From Cranoglanis bouderius (Eukaryota; Chordata; Actinopteri; Siluriformes; Cranoglanididae), in contig CM042542.1 of the NCBI GenBank assembly GCA_023630585.1, forward strand, positions 21,525,511-21,589,510: 64,000 bases of DNA. Reading direction: 5' to 3'. The first letter of the stretch is position 1. Every line of letters begins with the position of its first letter. The notes beneath the pieces were generated by a model, which was not told the DNA's origin, did not search any database, and worked only from the letters and a program-made list of their open reading frames with translations. Shown here piece after piece: positions 1 through 9,984 of the stretch. Both the position numbers and the translations under genes were made by a program.

Positions 1-1600
1 TACTGTGGGTACGTAACCCAACTGCTCTGGTGGTCAGTTGGCCTCGTCTGCCTTTTCACCTGGAATGCTCAAGTGCTGATGTCGCCTGCGTGCCGCCTAC
101 CAATGGTACGAGGGCCGAGGCGTCCGACGCGCACACTCACAGCCAGCGCTGGGTCCGCCAGTCCAGGCGACTCCATTCACCGAATTCAACCTGGGGACAA
201 CCGTCGCTTCTCCGCAGAGCACTAAGGGGAGCACTACCTGCAAGTATACAAATGGCTGAACAAATGTAACTTGATATTAATTTACAATTTCAATTTAAAC
301 CTTGTTTAAATTAAATCTAAATTAAAGCAGGTGTAGGGTAAGAGATAAAGCTGATACCTATAGTAATCAGACTCACTCAATTGATGAGAAAGGTAGGAAT
401 ATAGAGATAAGGAAATACTGAACTGTTCATGAAAATTGGAGGTACGAATTAAAGAGAGAAAAGAGAAGGAAGCCTTATCTATCTGTGAATGTCCTGGGGA
501 GAAGTCCTACTAAGAGGGAGGCACTAATGGACAACACAGAAGCCTGATTTAAATCTTACTTAAACTTGGCTTTAGTTCAAACTAAGCAAGCATGCATCGT
601 AAGAAAGGCTGAAATAAAAGAGCTACTGAATGGTAATAAAATGAAATAAGAAATGCAAGAAGTTAGAATATAAAAAGGAAAAAAAAAAAAACCCAATAGT
701 AGTCCGAAAGACTAGAAATAAAATTAAGGTAGCAAGGGGGAAATTGAGATAAAGAGAAGTCAAATGAAATTAAAATTGAAGGAAATAGAGTGGACCTAAC
801 TAAGAAGGACCACAAGGTGGCGGCAGTGGGCTTACGCCACCGTGAGTAAGGAGGGGGTTAGGTTACCACACGTTAGACGCTCAAGAGGGCGGCCCTCTGG
901 TGGTCAGTCAGAGGTACTGCGCCCTACCCCCCCTAAACTCAGACAGGAAGTGAAATCGACGCGCGTTTCCTAGAAGATGGCTTTAATGGCGATTTCATGC
1001 TTGAACGGAGAACCTTTTTAGATCTAGGGATCCTTTTGCGCTATTTATGCACAAGAAATGTGGGCAGGATTTCTTCGCTGCCATGCACACCAAATCACAA
1101 CGGGGTTTCTTCGCCGTTGTCTAAATCTTACACTTGATCAGAGTGCAGAGGACTCCCTTATACATATCAATCAAATATTTGCCAGCAGTGATTTTGATTG
1201 GGTATGCACACGGTGCACGTTTTGGTTAGCTACGCCAAGATTGCACGCCGCAGGGAGTGACATCGCTTAGTCGAATACATTGGTCCAACGCAATGAATCG
1301 AATCTAGCGGTATAATAATAAGGCCTTTAGAAAGATAAGAGGAACATCGCTCAAATCAATCTCTTACTGCACTGGAAGAAGATTTCTTCGTTCTTACCAG
1401 GCGATTACACAATTAAAAATGTGCTGTTCTGCGATTTCATCGTCTTCAGACACAAGTTTAATGTTATGACTGCAGTTTTAACTTTAAGCACCTAACCGCG
1501 GCTAAATTTGTCAAACAAATACGCGCTGTTAGCGTGCTACACAAACAATGAGCTTTAAGCTTTTCAGTTATCACGGAGTGGGGGAGGGGAGTCGCGTTGC
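1..1600. other. Gene-free stretch
   Basis: I see no convincing coding exon here. The open frames are short and resemble no family I know. Two places (about 26-37 and 891-902) share a short 'ctggtggtcagt' string. About 960-1560 is mixed-composition sequence that may belong to an old retroelement, since related modules follow at 1740-2070. Confidence 0.4.
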
Positions 1601-1660
1601 GACTCGACTCACTGACTCGGCTCACTGACTCGGTTCACTCGCCGACTCGGTTCACCTGGC
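1599..1660. repeat. Short tandem repeat (actcggctcactg-like)
   Basis: The segment repeats a unit of about 14-16 bases built on 'actcggctcactg' roughly four times with small changes. It lies just upstream of the diverged modules at 1740-2070. Confidence 0.6.
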
Positions 1661-1739
1661 GAGGGCGCGCAAATACACACATCTAATAGCACCAAAAATC
1701 TAATAAAACACGCTGATTGAAACGGAATTGTTCACGAAA

Positions 1740-2070
1740 TAAAGTTTAAAACACTGCCCGCATTCTCCACCATTATAATGTAGCATAAATTATACCAAAA
1801 GGGGCATTATTATGCATTATTCTTTTAAGCCAGAATAATGAAATGGATCAACTTTAAACATGAAACGAAACAAGCGCACGCTTGGATTCAACGCACCCTT
1901 TTAAAGGAGACGAGTTTTAAAGCGTGCCCGCGTTATCTACAGGAATGTGTAGTAACTCGGATGAATCTGCAACGTTTAAAATAATATTCTCCACCAGTTA
2001 CAATTTATGTAACAAATAAAAAAAAAAGATGTTTAACACGTTTAAATGTATTCTCCAATTTATGTGAGGA
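1740..2070 (+). repeat. Four diverged copies of a 'GTTTTAAA...TTCTCCACCA' module
   Basis: Related strings occur near 1744, 1915, 1975 and 2040. Each has a GTTTAAA-like start, then a GCCCGC- or TTCTCCACCA-like core, then a short AT-rich tail with 'tatgta' or similar. The second copy (about 1868-1945) also occurs inverted at 4020-4096. Iterated modules of this kind could be LTR U3 repeats or a satellite; the class is not determined. Confidence 0.45.
1868..1945 (+). repeat. Left arm of a long-range inverted repeat
   Basis: This segment is the reverse complement of 4020-4096 with only a few mismatches by eye. Shared strings include 'gcgcacgcttggattcaa' and 'ttttaaaggagac'. The arms lie about 2.1 kb apart. 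Confidence 0.75.
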
Positions 2071-2731
2071 ATTGGCTCGAGTGGCGTGAAATATATCTAT
2101 ATATCTAATCAACGCGTGTTGTGACCAGTTATAAATATACATCAGCCATGAAAGGGAATTTATATAGGTGCACATATACATTGTAATGGCTCAGCACAAG
2201 CAGCATAATATAATTCACACAATTATATTCAGAAGAAATAAAACAATGGGCCTTCTCAGCCAGAGAACCCACAAGAAACTCTGGACCAAAATGTCTCCAC
2301 TCAGGGAGCCATAAAACAAGGAATCCACCCCAGACACCCAGGAGCCACTTAAATCCAGCATATGCATCTGCCTTATCTCAACCAACACGGCAAGCGTTAA
2401 AGGCCTCCTTGACCCAGGGCTGAACCCTCTCGACCACAGAAACTGCTCTCAAATGCAGTGATTTAGGCCTTTTTTGGGCCAGACCAGTAAGGCCAATAAA
2501 TTGTAGAAGGAAGGAGAGACCTTTTCGCTCAGTCACAAAGATTACACATTCCACAATTCCACACAAGGACTCACACATTCCACAATCGGTGCCTACCAGG
2601 AGCAACGACTGTGGGAATTAATACATCTTTGAACAACTGCAATCACCTATGTCCTACCATGTGTTGTTCTATTTTCGTCATGTGTATCACCTTTAAGTTG
2701 CCACTAATTATTTCATTTAATCATGTATTAG

Positions 2732-3533
2732 TGTAGTAGCCCTAGGAGGATCATTGTGTTTTAAATATTAGTAATGTACTTTAAGTATAGTCAAACATGT
2801 CTTGTTTGGTATGTATGTGTTCATTGAGTGATTTCCTAAATCATAAGCGTAAGGAAATTTGTGTAGATTGTTCTGATATGTACATGCAAGTTTCAGGACA
2901 AAGTTTAATAATCCACTCATCATTGAAGAGTGCGGAACCACTCATCCACATGGACAAGGGGCTGATTAGCATAATAGGTGGAGAATCTGGCTAACACCCC
3001 GCCCAAAGACAATATTGATTGGAGGAAGCACTCTGGGCTGGACTAGCCCAGGAAGTGTTAAAATCCTAAGAACACAAGTTTGAGGCGGTCACTTGCTTCG
3101 CTCTCTCTCGTGTCTCTTGCTTCTTGGCACGTTTCGAAGGACGGGGTCGGTGGAGGGTCTCCAGAGCCAATCAACGTCGGGGAGATCAGATCACGTTTAC
3201 CTCGGCCTGGGGACCCAGCGAGAGCCGCCGCCTGCTTCTCAAACCTCCCGCCTTCATTCCACTCAGCATTCCGATTGGTCTTCCGAGACGCCTCTCACCG
3301 ACCAGACCGCTGACGACACCACGACGTAACGAGGAAATCCCTTCAACACAGCTAAGGCAAGCGCAATACCCCAGAATCTAGCTAATCTGGTGTCTATAAT
3401 AAGTTGAGCCCTTCTAAAGGAAGTGAAGATAAATTAATAAGTTGATGGTTCGTTCAGATCATGGTCTGTGAAATAGCATGCAACGCTAGAGACTCGGAAC
3501 TTCATTCACCCTTCATCATCACCCGTTTATGTA

Positions 3534-3586
<53 letters not shown>

Positions 3587-3966
3587 GTGTGTGTGTGTGC
3601 GCGTGCGTGTGTTTTATATATTAGATTAGTTTCTGTGTCATAGAATAGTTCAATAAAGTCTCGTCTGTCCTTAAATGCGTGTTCTTTTTGCTTACAAGTG
3701 TCTATTGCCTTGAATTGCGATTCTGCTACATGCTCTAAGAATAATGTGTCACTATGTTTAGGATATTATTGCCGGTGGCCACGGAGGTAATATCTAATGC
3801 ATAATTGATGAATACACTAGTTTCAACTTATCGCTGGACGAATAGTTGATCAGTAATACTAAATTAGTCAAATTTCCCTTTACGAGCTGATCTGTTAATC
3901 TCTCTGACATCTCTGGAGGAGAATAAAGATAGCTCGATTTAACAACTAATTTTTACTTACGTAAAA
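2732..3966 (+). mobile_element. Candidate LTR of a retroelement (unclassified)
   Basis: The stretch has the outline of a long terminal repeat. It starts near a TGTAGTAG string, has a GC-richer block with a run of 'cttgcttcgctctctctcgt' near 3088 that could be a transcript start, and has an AATAAA followed by a GT/TC-rich tail at about 3651-3690. It ends just before 'tggtggagaa' near 3967, which could be a primer-binding site. No second LTR and no gag or pol frame were seen next to it, so this is a weak structural call. It could be a solo LTR of an endogenous retrovirus or Gypsy-like element, or not an LTR at all. Confidence 0.25.
3537..3612. repeat. (GT)n microsatellite
   Basis: Nearly pure GT dinucleotides with a few GC interruptions. 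The Cys-Val reading frames across it are artefacts. Confidence 0.95.
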
Positions 3967-4019
3967 TGGTGGAGAATATATCAAATTAACCCAAACAGCT
4001 AATTTTCACTACATATTCT

Positions 4020-4096
4020 GGTAGATAATGCGGGCACGCTTTAAAACTCTTGTCTCCTTTAAAACGGTGCTTTGAATCCAAGCGTGCGCTTTTCTA
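4020..4096 (-). repeat. Right arm of a long-range inverted repeat
   Basis: Partner of the arm at 1868-1945. The minus strand carries the same order of motifs ('gcgcacgcttggattcaa', 'ttttaaaggagac', 'gcgtgcccgc'). A TTCTCCACCA motif follows on the minus strand near 3965, as it does near 1987 for the left arm, so the relation extends beyond the best-matching 75 bases. Confidence 0.75.
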
Positions 4097-4099
4097 TCA

Positions 4100-5280
4100 T
4101 TTTTAAAGCTGATTCGCTACAACATATAGATAATTAACTACAACGGATTATAATTAATTATTACTATGTATGTGGCCTAGATCAGCTTTATGAACTCTAA
4201 AGAGTGAGTTTATCCTTCTGGCCAGGAAGAATTAACTCACGAAGGGTATTATTAAAGATAGAGCGGGTAACGAAGATCTTATGCAGTATTAAAGGGACTC
4301 ATCACGTGACCAAAAACAGAGAAAATCAAGCGTGGGATAATAGATTTTAATAGCTATTTGTGACTATGGATACACACGACTAATTCTAAGCAAAACATAC
4401 ATATATACACATCTATATACAGGGAGAGAAAAGGGATAGAGAGAAAGTGATGAAAGAAAGGGAAGCAGACAAAAACACAACTAATTAGCCTTTTTCAGAA
4501 CCAGCACGAACTTAATTCTCCTGTAACACAGGGGTACAATCTTAACGCAGATATAGGTCATTAACTATACTTGCATGGCCTCAAGGTTGAGAGTTTGTGC
4601 GAGGTCGGGTAGAGTTCGCTGGTTTGTTGTTGTTTGGAAAGGCGTGAGCCCGGAGGTAGTTGCATCTTGTGTCCGGAGAGAGAGAGATCCTGGCTTCCTC
4701 TTCCCGGGGCACGTGGCCCCGGGGGAGAGAAACCTGAAGAAGTGAAGTTGAGAAGTGAAGTCAAACTCTGAAGTCTAACTCTCAAATCTCAAGAGGAAGA
4801 AGAAGAGAAGTGAAGAAGAAGAGAAGAAGTGAGCGTGGTGTTGTTTTAAAACAACACCAGCGCACACGCCTCTTTGGGCTATGGGCCAATCAGGAAGTTG
4901 GGTTTGCATGTCCGGATGACTCTCTTTGTCTGGTCTCGGACCCTAATTTAAATGTCCAGGGAGGAGCTGGCTTATACCGTGTTATAAATGAAATTAAGTG
5001 AAAACATGAAATGATGTATCCCATTGCAATGTGATATGCATAATCAATCCGGGTATCTCGAGACGATTAACTACATACCAAATTCGATGGATTTGTGAAG
5101 AATATTACAAATAAAACCTGGTTACAGACATTTAAAATGATATGCTAGATTAAAACTATTTAAAGTCATTAAGGTTAGTTAAACACACAATATATGTAAA
5201 CAAAATAACATCACACTATTTAGACATGGAATAATTACATATAATTACACGTTACATTGAAGAGAGAGGGGTTTCTCCAT
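4100..5280. other. Gene-free stretch
   Basis: No coding exon recognised. It holds a GAGA-rich purine patch at about 4424-4475 and a GC-rich block at 4560-4790 with 'ccccgggg'. On the minus strand that block has a short open frame with no family resemblance. The composition differs from the AT-rich flanks, as an old LTR might, but nothing proves this. Confidence 0.35.
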
Positions 5281-5339
5281 TGTGTGTGTAAGGTAAGTGT
5301 GGGGGTGTGTGTGTGTGTGTGTGTGTCGTAAAGTAAGTG

Positions 5340-5370
<31 letters not shown>
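5281..5370. repeat. (GT)n microsatellite, interrupted
   Basis: Two GT runs (about 5305-5326 and 5338-5370) are separated by a short 'cgtaaagtaagt' spacer. Confidence 0.9.
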
Positions 5371-5559
5371 TGGATCCCTGCTGACGAACTAATCATGAAG
5401 TTTCCCAGAAGTTCAGTCATCAAAGGTTTCTTTTATTGCAGGGGTAAGTCCGGTGTGGGTCCCAGAGAGACTTTTTGCATTCCAAAGGGGGCATCTGGCC
5501 GCAGGAGGCCTCTCGGGGTTACTCTATGTTTAGTTTGGGTTAATGTAGAAATCAGTTTG

Positions 5560-7541
5560 AGAATAGATCATACGCTACAAAGGGGAATACAGCAGTTCAA
5601 AATTGGGCTATAAAGGACCGATCAAAATTAATAGAAGATAAAGAACAAATAGCTAAAATTTTTAATTCATTCTTTTTGAATTCTGTACAGTGTCTGGCCA
5701 GGAATTTTGGTGCTAGATCAGGAGTATTAGAACCTTTAAACAATGAAACTCCTGTCTTCACAATTGAAAATGTCTCAGAATCTACTGTAATGAAAATATT
5801 TGATAATTTAAAAGGATCTAGGTCTAAAGATGTCTATGATATCGATGCACGATTTTTTAAAACTTATAAATCATCTCTTTGTAAACCTCTAACACATCTG
5901 ATAAATCTGTCAATAACAAACTCCTATTTTCCATCTTGCTGGAAGGCGGCAGTAGTGATACCTATTCTTAAAGCAGGTGATGGGACTCTCCCATCAAATT
6001 ATAGACCCATAAGTATCCTTCCAATAGCATCGAAAATTGCAGAAAGGGTAGTTTGTGACCAATTAGTTTCTCATTTAAATGAAAGTGAAGTGAATTTACA
6101 TCCAATGCAATTTGGGTTTCGAAAGAACCATTCAACAGAAATGGCTAATTGTTTTTTTGGTCGAACAAATTAGAAGTCAACTTGACAGAGGTGGTGTTGT
6201 TGGAGCTGTGTTTTTAGATCTTGCAAAGGCATTTGATACCGTTAATCATAACTGTTTAATTTCCAAACTTCAGAATTTTAATTTATCTGCTACTGCCTTG
6301 ACCTGGATGAAATCATATCTGACTGAGAGGAAACAATGTACAAGAGTGGTTGATAAGTGTTCTTCTTTTGCTAGCTGTCCTATAGGGGTCCCTCAAGGGT
6401 CTATTTTAGGACCCATTTTATTTAGTATTTATATTAATGATCTCCCTCAAGTATGTCCAGGTGTTAATGTTCAAATGTATGCAGATGATACTGTACTCTT
6501 TGTTCATGCAAGAACTAAAGAACTTGTTGCAAGCAAATTGACATCTGCAATGGCGGAAGTCTCAGATCGGTTAAATAAGTCTTGTTTGTCTCTTAATGTA
6601 AGTAAGACGGTTTGCATGTATTTTACTGCAGGAAAACACAACTCGGTGAATCCAGACATCGTGTTTAATGGTGAAGTAATCAAATGTGTGACTCATGTCA
6701 AATATTTAGGAATTATAATTGATCAACACCTGTCTTTTAAAAAGTAAGAAGGGTTATAAATAATGTTAAATTGAATTTAAATACTTTCAAAAACATCAGG
6801 CACCAACTGTCTCAATCAGCTGCATTACTTTTTGTACATACTTTGATTCTCCCTCATTTGTCATATTGTATAACAACTTGGTCACAGGCAGGTGCGACTA
6901 CACTTAAGCCTGTGTACTCCCTTCATAAACAAATTCTGAAAGTGTTAGACAAAAAACCAAGGGACTATCATTATTGTACCATTTTGAAAAAGTTTAATTT
7001 TTTAAATTTTGATAATTTTGTATTTTACAGTGATGTATGCCTGATGTATAAAATTACCCATAGTCTTGCTCCCTCTCCTCTTAGGGGATGCCTGGCCCAT
7101 AACGGCAGTGCCGGTAGGACTAGAGCATCTGCTAGGGGAGACTTGGTACCGCAGTATAGAAAAACAGCCTTTGGTCAAGCAGTGTTTTGGGTTAGAGTAG
7201 TGAGGATATGGAATTCCTTACCTATAAACATCCGAAGCATTGACAGCTTCATAGTTTTTAAAACCAAGCTTAAGTACTGGCTGCTATCAGAACAAATCTG
7301 TAACCATTAATGATTGTGTTGTAAGTTCTGTGTTTTTATATACTGATTTTATTAATCTTGCATTCTTGGATATATGTATTGTGGTGTTCTATGTAGTGTA
7401 TATCTAATATTGTATGTTATTTTATTTGTTTACCTGCCCAGGGACAGCAGATGTAAATTAGCTATTAGCTAACTCTGGTGCAATTACTTTTAATTGTGCA
7501 TTGTCCCTGTAAAAATAAACAATAAAGTAAATAAGTAAAGT
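5560..7541 (+). mobile_element. 5'-truncated non-LTR retrotransposon (LINE)
   Basis: A LINE copy that begins inside the region upstream of the reverse transcriptase and runs to its own 3' end. The 3' end has a short untranslated region and an 'aataaagtaaataagtaaag' tail at about 7518-7541. The coding part (5581-7310) is described separately. The 5' border is uncertain because no target duplication could be found by eye. Confidence 0.85.
5581..7310 (+). pseudogene. Reverse transcriptase of a jockey/CR1-like LINE, broken
   Basis: Three plus-strand frames join into one reverse transcriptase. The first (to about 6170) carries 'SNYRPISILPIASKIAERV' and 'QFGFRKNHST'. The second (about 6112-6747) carries 'LDLAKAFDTVNH', 'GVPQGSILGPILFSIYINDL' and the catalytic 'YADDT'. 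The third (about 6771-7310) is the C-terminal part, with 'LPHLSYCITTW' and 'RIWNSLPINIR'. Coding continues upstream of the first good start without a stop to about 5581, so the copy is 5'-truncated. Frameshifts near 6160 and 6748-6770 separate the frames. The endonuclease and ORF1 are absent. The motif order fits the jockey superfamily (CR1/L2/Rex1 type); the exact clade is inferred, not tested. Confidence 0.88.
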
Positions 7542-7606
7542 AATGCTGACCTCTGTGCAAGAACTTAGAGATGAATGGCTTCGAATTTAATAATTTACTT
7601 CCTCCT

Positions 7607-7742
7607 ATTGTGTAACTACAGACTGACATTATAAACCACAGACTGATAATATAAACCACAGACTGACATAACAAACCACAGGCTGAAACCACAAACTACA
7701 GACCATCATTAGAAACTACAGACTGACATTATAAACTACTAG
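7607..7742. repeat. Diverged tandem repeat, unit about 20 bases
   Basis: Six or so imperfect copies of 'actacagactgacattataa' follow each other ('accacagactgataatataa', 'accacagactgacataacaa' and so on). It sits between the LINE tail and the hAT element. Confidence 0.8.
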
Positions 7743-8529
7743 ATGAGTGTCCAGGGGTGGAGGTTGAAAAAGTTTGGATTGTTATTGATTAAAAGGTGTT
7801 TAGCAGAGTGGTTCTGAAAAAAAAAGTGATTGTCCATTAGGGGTGGGCGGTATGACCAAAAATCTTTTTTTCTTCAATGCAATTTTTTTTTTCATAATAA
7901 AAGAATTATTAAACATTACAATTTCCCCCAAACTGCACTAGGTTACAGAATCTTCTCGCACTTAAACAACTCTCAAAATAAAGAGCTCTGTGACTGGAAA
8001 GAGGTAGAAATAACAATTAACTGAAAATGAGTTGCTTTATAGAACAAAACAGATATCATTTTCCACTGTGTTTATAAACTGACCCTTTTTCTCTTTTTTA
8101 CTCGTCTCACAAAAGTCCAAAGATTACAAGCCTATGAACAAAACTGAAGTGTACAATACTGTTCCAAATATGAATAGGTGCAGTGGCTAATAATTAAATA
8201 ACAAGTGTAACAAGTAGAATGAGTCACTGCCCCTTTAAGGCGGAACGCTCTCTCTTACTCCCTCACTGATGAGTGGGCAGTCTGTAGACGGAGAGCGAGC
8301 TGTGATCATCACATGTATGCATGTAAAGCCTGGTTATATTTCTGTTGCTCTTTGCCCTGTTTTATTTATGTTCAGTAACACAGTTGTTAGTGGAGTGTTT
8401 TGCAAACTGCCCCATGTGTGCGGGGGATCGACAACGCTGACAATAAACCACTGTGAAATATCAGATACGTGAGCTTTGCTTACACCTGGCTACAACCATT
8501 TAGGATATCCGGCCTCTCTGTGTAAAGCG

Positions 8530-8760
8530 TTACACAAGGCACCTTTTCTGTGTTGCCAACATACTGTATGTATACTTGAGCATTAATGGTGAGTTTTTCT
8601 TCACAAGCAGAAGCATCTCCGCCTCGTCACCTGATAATCGGTTTCTCCTTTCATCTATCACATGTCCAGCCAAGCTAAACAAGCCATCACTTTCAACACT
8701 TGTACATGGAGCAGAGAGGTATAGGGGCTCGGGCAAGTGGAGCAAGCGCAGGGAAACCAT
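8530..8760 (-). pseudogene. hAT transposase, C-terminal dimerisation domain fragment
   Basis: A 76-codon minus-strand frame holds the hallmark of the hAT C-terminal (hATC) dimerisation region: 'SVESDGLFSLAGHVIDERR' followed by 'NRLSGDEAEMLLLVKKN'. This matches the ZBED-like hAT pattern of Ser-Val/Ala-Glu-x-x-Phe-Ser then Arg-x-x-Leu. The BED zinc finger and the catalytic part are missing. It lies within the terminal repeats of the 7838-9190 element, but may belong to a second hAT copy nested inside it (see 8870-8990). Confidence 0.88.
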
Positions 8761-8869
8761 CTTTGTTGATCCTCCAGTAGGTCAATGGGTTTTCACGTTT
8801 TTGCCTACGACATGTTTACATGCGGCTGTGAGCGTGGCTGTGATGTTATTGTCTGTGCCGCCGGCAACA

Positions 8870-8990
8870 ACACGGACCGGCTCGGAATCGGAAATACGTG
8901 AGACTGACCGGCCGGTCACCGGTCCGGGCCGGGCATGCGGAAAATCGGCCGATTCCGGTCCCTGGCCGGTCGATCGGTGCATCTCTAGTG
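8870..8990 (-). mobile_element. Terminal end of a second hAT-like element
   Basis: Read on the minus strand from 8990, the sequence starts 'ctagagatgcaccgatcga' and continues into a GC-rich 'ccggcc...ggtcaccggtc' stretch. 'AGAGATGCACCGATC' ends are known from fish hAT families. The matching opposite end was not found inside the outer element, so this is one end only. The hATC fragment at 8530-8760 has the orientation expected if it belongs to this element. Confidence 0.5.
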
Positions 8991-9199
8991 CTTATCTTTC
9001 TCCATGTTTTTCCTCTCACAACTACTCTTATGTACAGCTTCTCGATCGTTCTCACGTGCAGGAGCGCTACGCACAAAGTTAACCACGCCCACTTATTTAC
9101 ATTTCACGGTATACACAGAATAGAAAAATCTGTAACGGTAGACATTTTATTCCGCGGTAACGGTATATACCGTCATACCGCCCAGCCCTATTGTCCATC

Positions 9200-9400
9200 A
9201 GCATTCTTGTGGTTTTGAGTTCATAGCTTCCAGGTTGCCACAGACTTCTTTGACTTCTGTATGTCCAGTTGTTGATGTATCCAGTGGCCAATGTCTTCAT
9301 AGACTTGTGCTACATTGATTGTCATCGTTCTGGTTGACCTGTGTGTAAACATAAAGATGACAACATGACATTAAATGGTGCACTTGTATACAAATATCCT
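9200..9400 (-). other. First copy of a diverged duplication, possible minus-strand exon
   Basis: About 9332-9385 ('gttgacctgtgtgtaaacat...') resembles 9747-9801 at roughly three quarters of positions. On the minus strand both copies have a pyrimidine/CACAG acceptor-like string followed by a short open frame. Here the frame reads MTINVAQVYEDIGHWIHQQ before a stop. I do not recognise the protein. The hAT element inserted directly at its edge. Confidence 0.3.
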
Positions 9401-9599
9401 ATAGAACAAATGTTTAATAGGTAAATTATGCTTATCACATACTGTATGTGATGAGGTGTTTGATTACGTCAGTTCTACTATTCTTATGGGCCATTGTTAC
9501 AGTTCAGATACAGATTTTATTTCTAACAGATAATGGAGATATACTACATGTGATATGGGTATGAAAACAATAGATTTACTGAGTGTTAGAGACTGTACC

Positions 9600-9810
9600 A
9601 GCTGGTCCAGAGGTCTGTGTTGTCCCAGGTCACAAATTGGGCAGTGCGTTTGGCCATGGATTACTTTGACACCTGTAGTATGTAGAGTTGGTCATCCTGG
9701 ATGCAGTGGCTTGTCTTTCCACAATGCTGTTTTATATTTATTGTGATGTTGGCCTGTGGGTAAACATCAACAGCACAACATAGCATTAAAACACGCACTT
9801 GGAGAATTAC
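9600..9810 (-). other. Second copy of the diverged duplication, possible minus-strand exon
   Basis: Related to 9200-9400. On the minus strand 'tgtttacccacag' looks like a splice acceptor and is followed by about 30 open codons (start ANITINIKQHCGKT). No family is recognised. It may be a degenerate exon of the SAM-like gene whose first coding exon lies at 11967-12033, but nothing links them except strand and position. Confidence 0.25.
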
Positions 9811-9984
9811 GGTTAGTTTGTTAAGGGGATGTTTAGGGGTTATTCTAAACACAACAGGGAAATGTCGTTTATGCAAAAAGTTGTGTAATTGTGGCAATTC
9901 CTATAAGGTCATTTTTAGGTGGTAACAGGCATGCTTTTAAAAGACTACATCAGAGACAGTAATTAGCATAATTATAGTTTTACA

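Larger units (their letters stand above)
7838..9190. mobile_element. hAT-superfamily DNA transposon with 8-bp target duplication
   Basis: The left end reads 'taggggtgggcggtatgac', and the right end read on the minus strand is 'tagggctgggcggtatgac': one mismatch in 19 bases. Immediately outside both ends is the same 8-base string 'ttgtccat' (7830-7837 and 9191-9198), which is the target-site length of hAT elements. The element is 1,353 bp and carries only the C-terminal piece of a transposase (8530-8760), so it cannot move by itself. Borders are firm because the terminal repeats and the duplication agree. Confidence 0.93.

Noticed and set aside
3461..3643. Cys-Val or Thr-His rich frames (also at 5235, 15829, 21300 and 32386)
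   Set aside because: They come from (GT)n/(CA)n and (GA)n tracts.
2732..3966. Full endogenous retrovirus
   Set aside because: No gag, pol or env frame and no second LTR were found; kept only as a low-confidence LTR-like segment.
8576..9082. 168-codon plus-strand frame
   Set aside because: It is antisense to the hATC fragment and crosses hAT terminal repeats.
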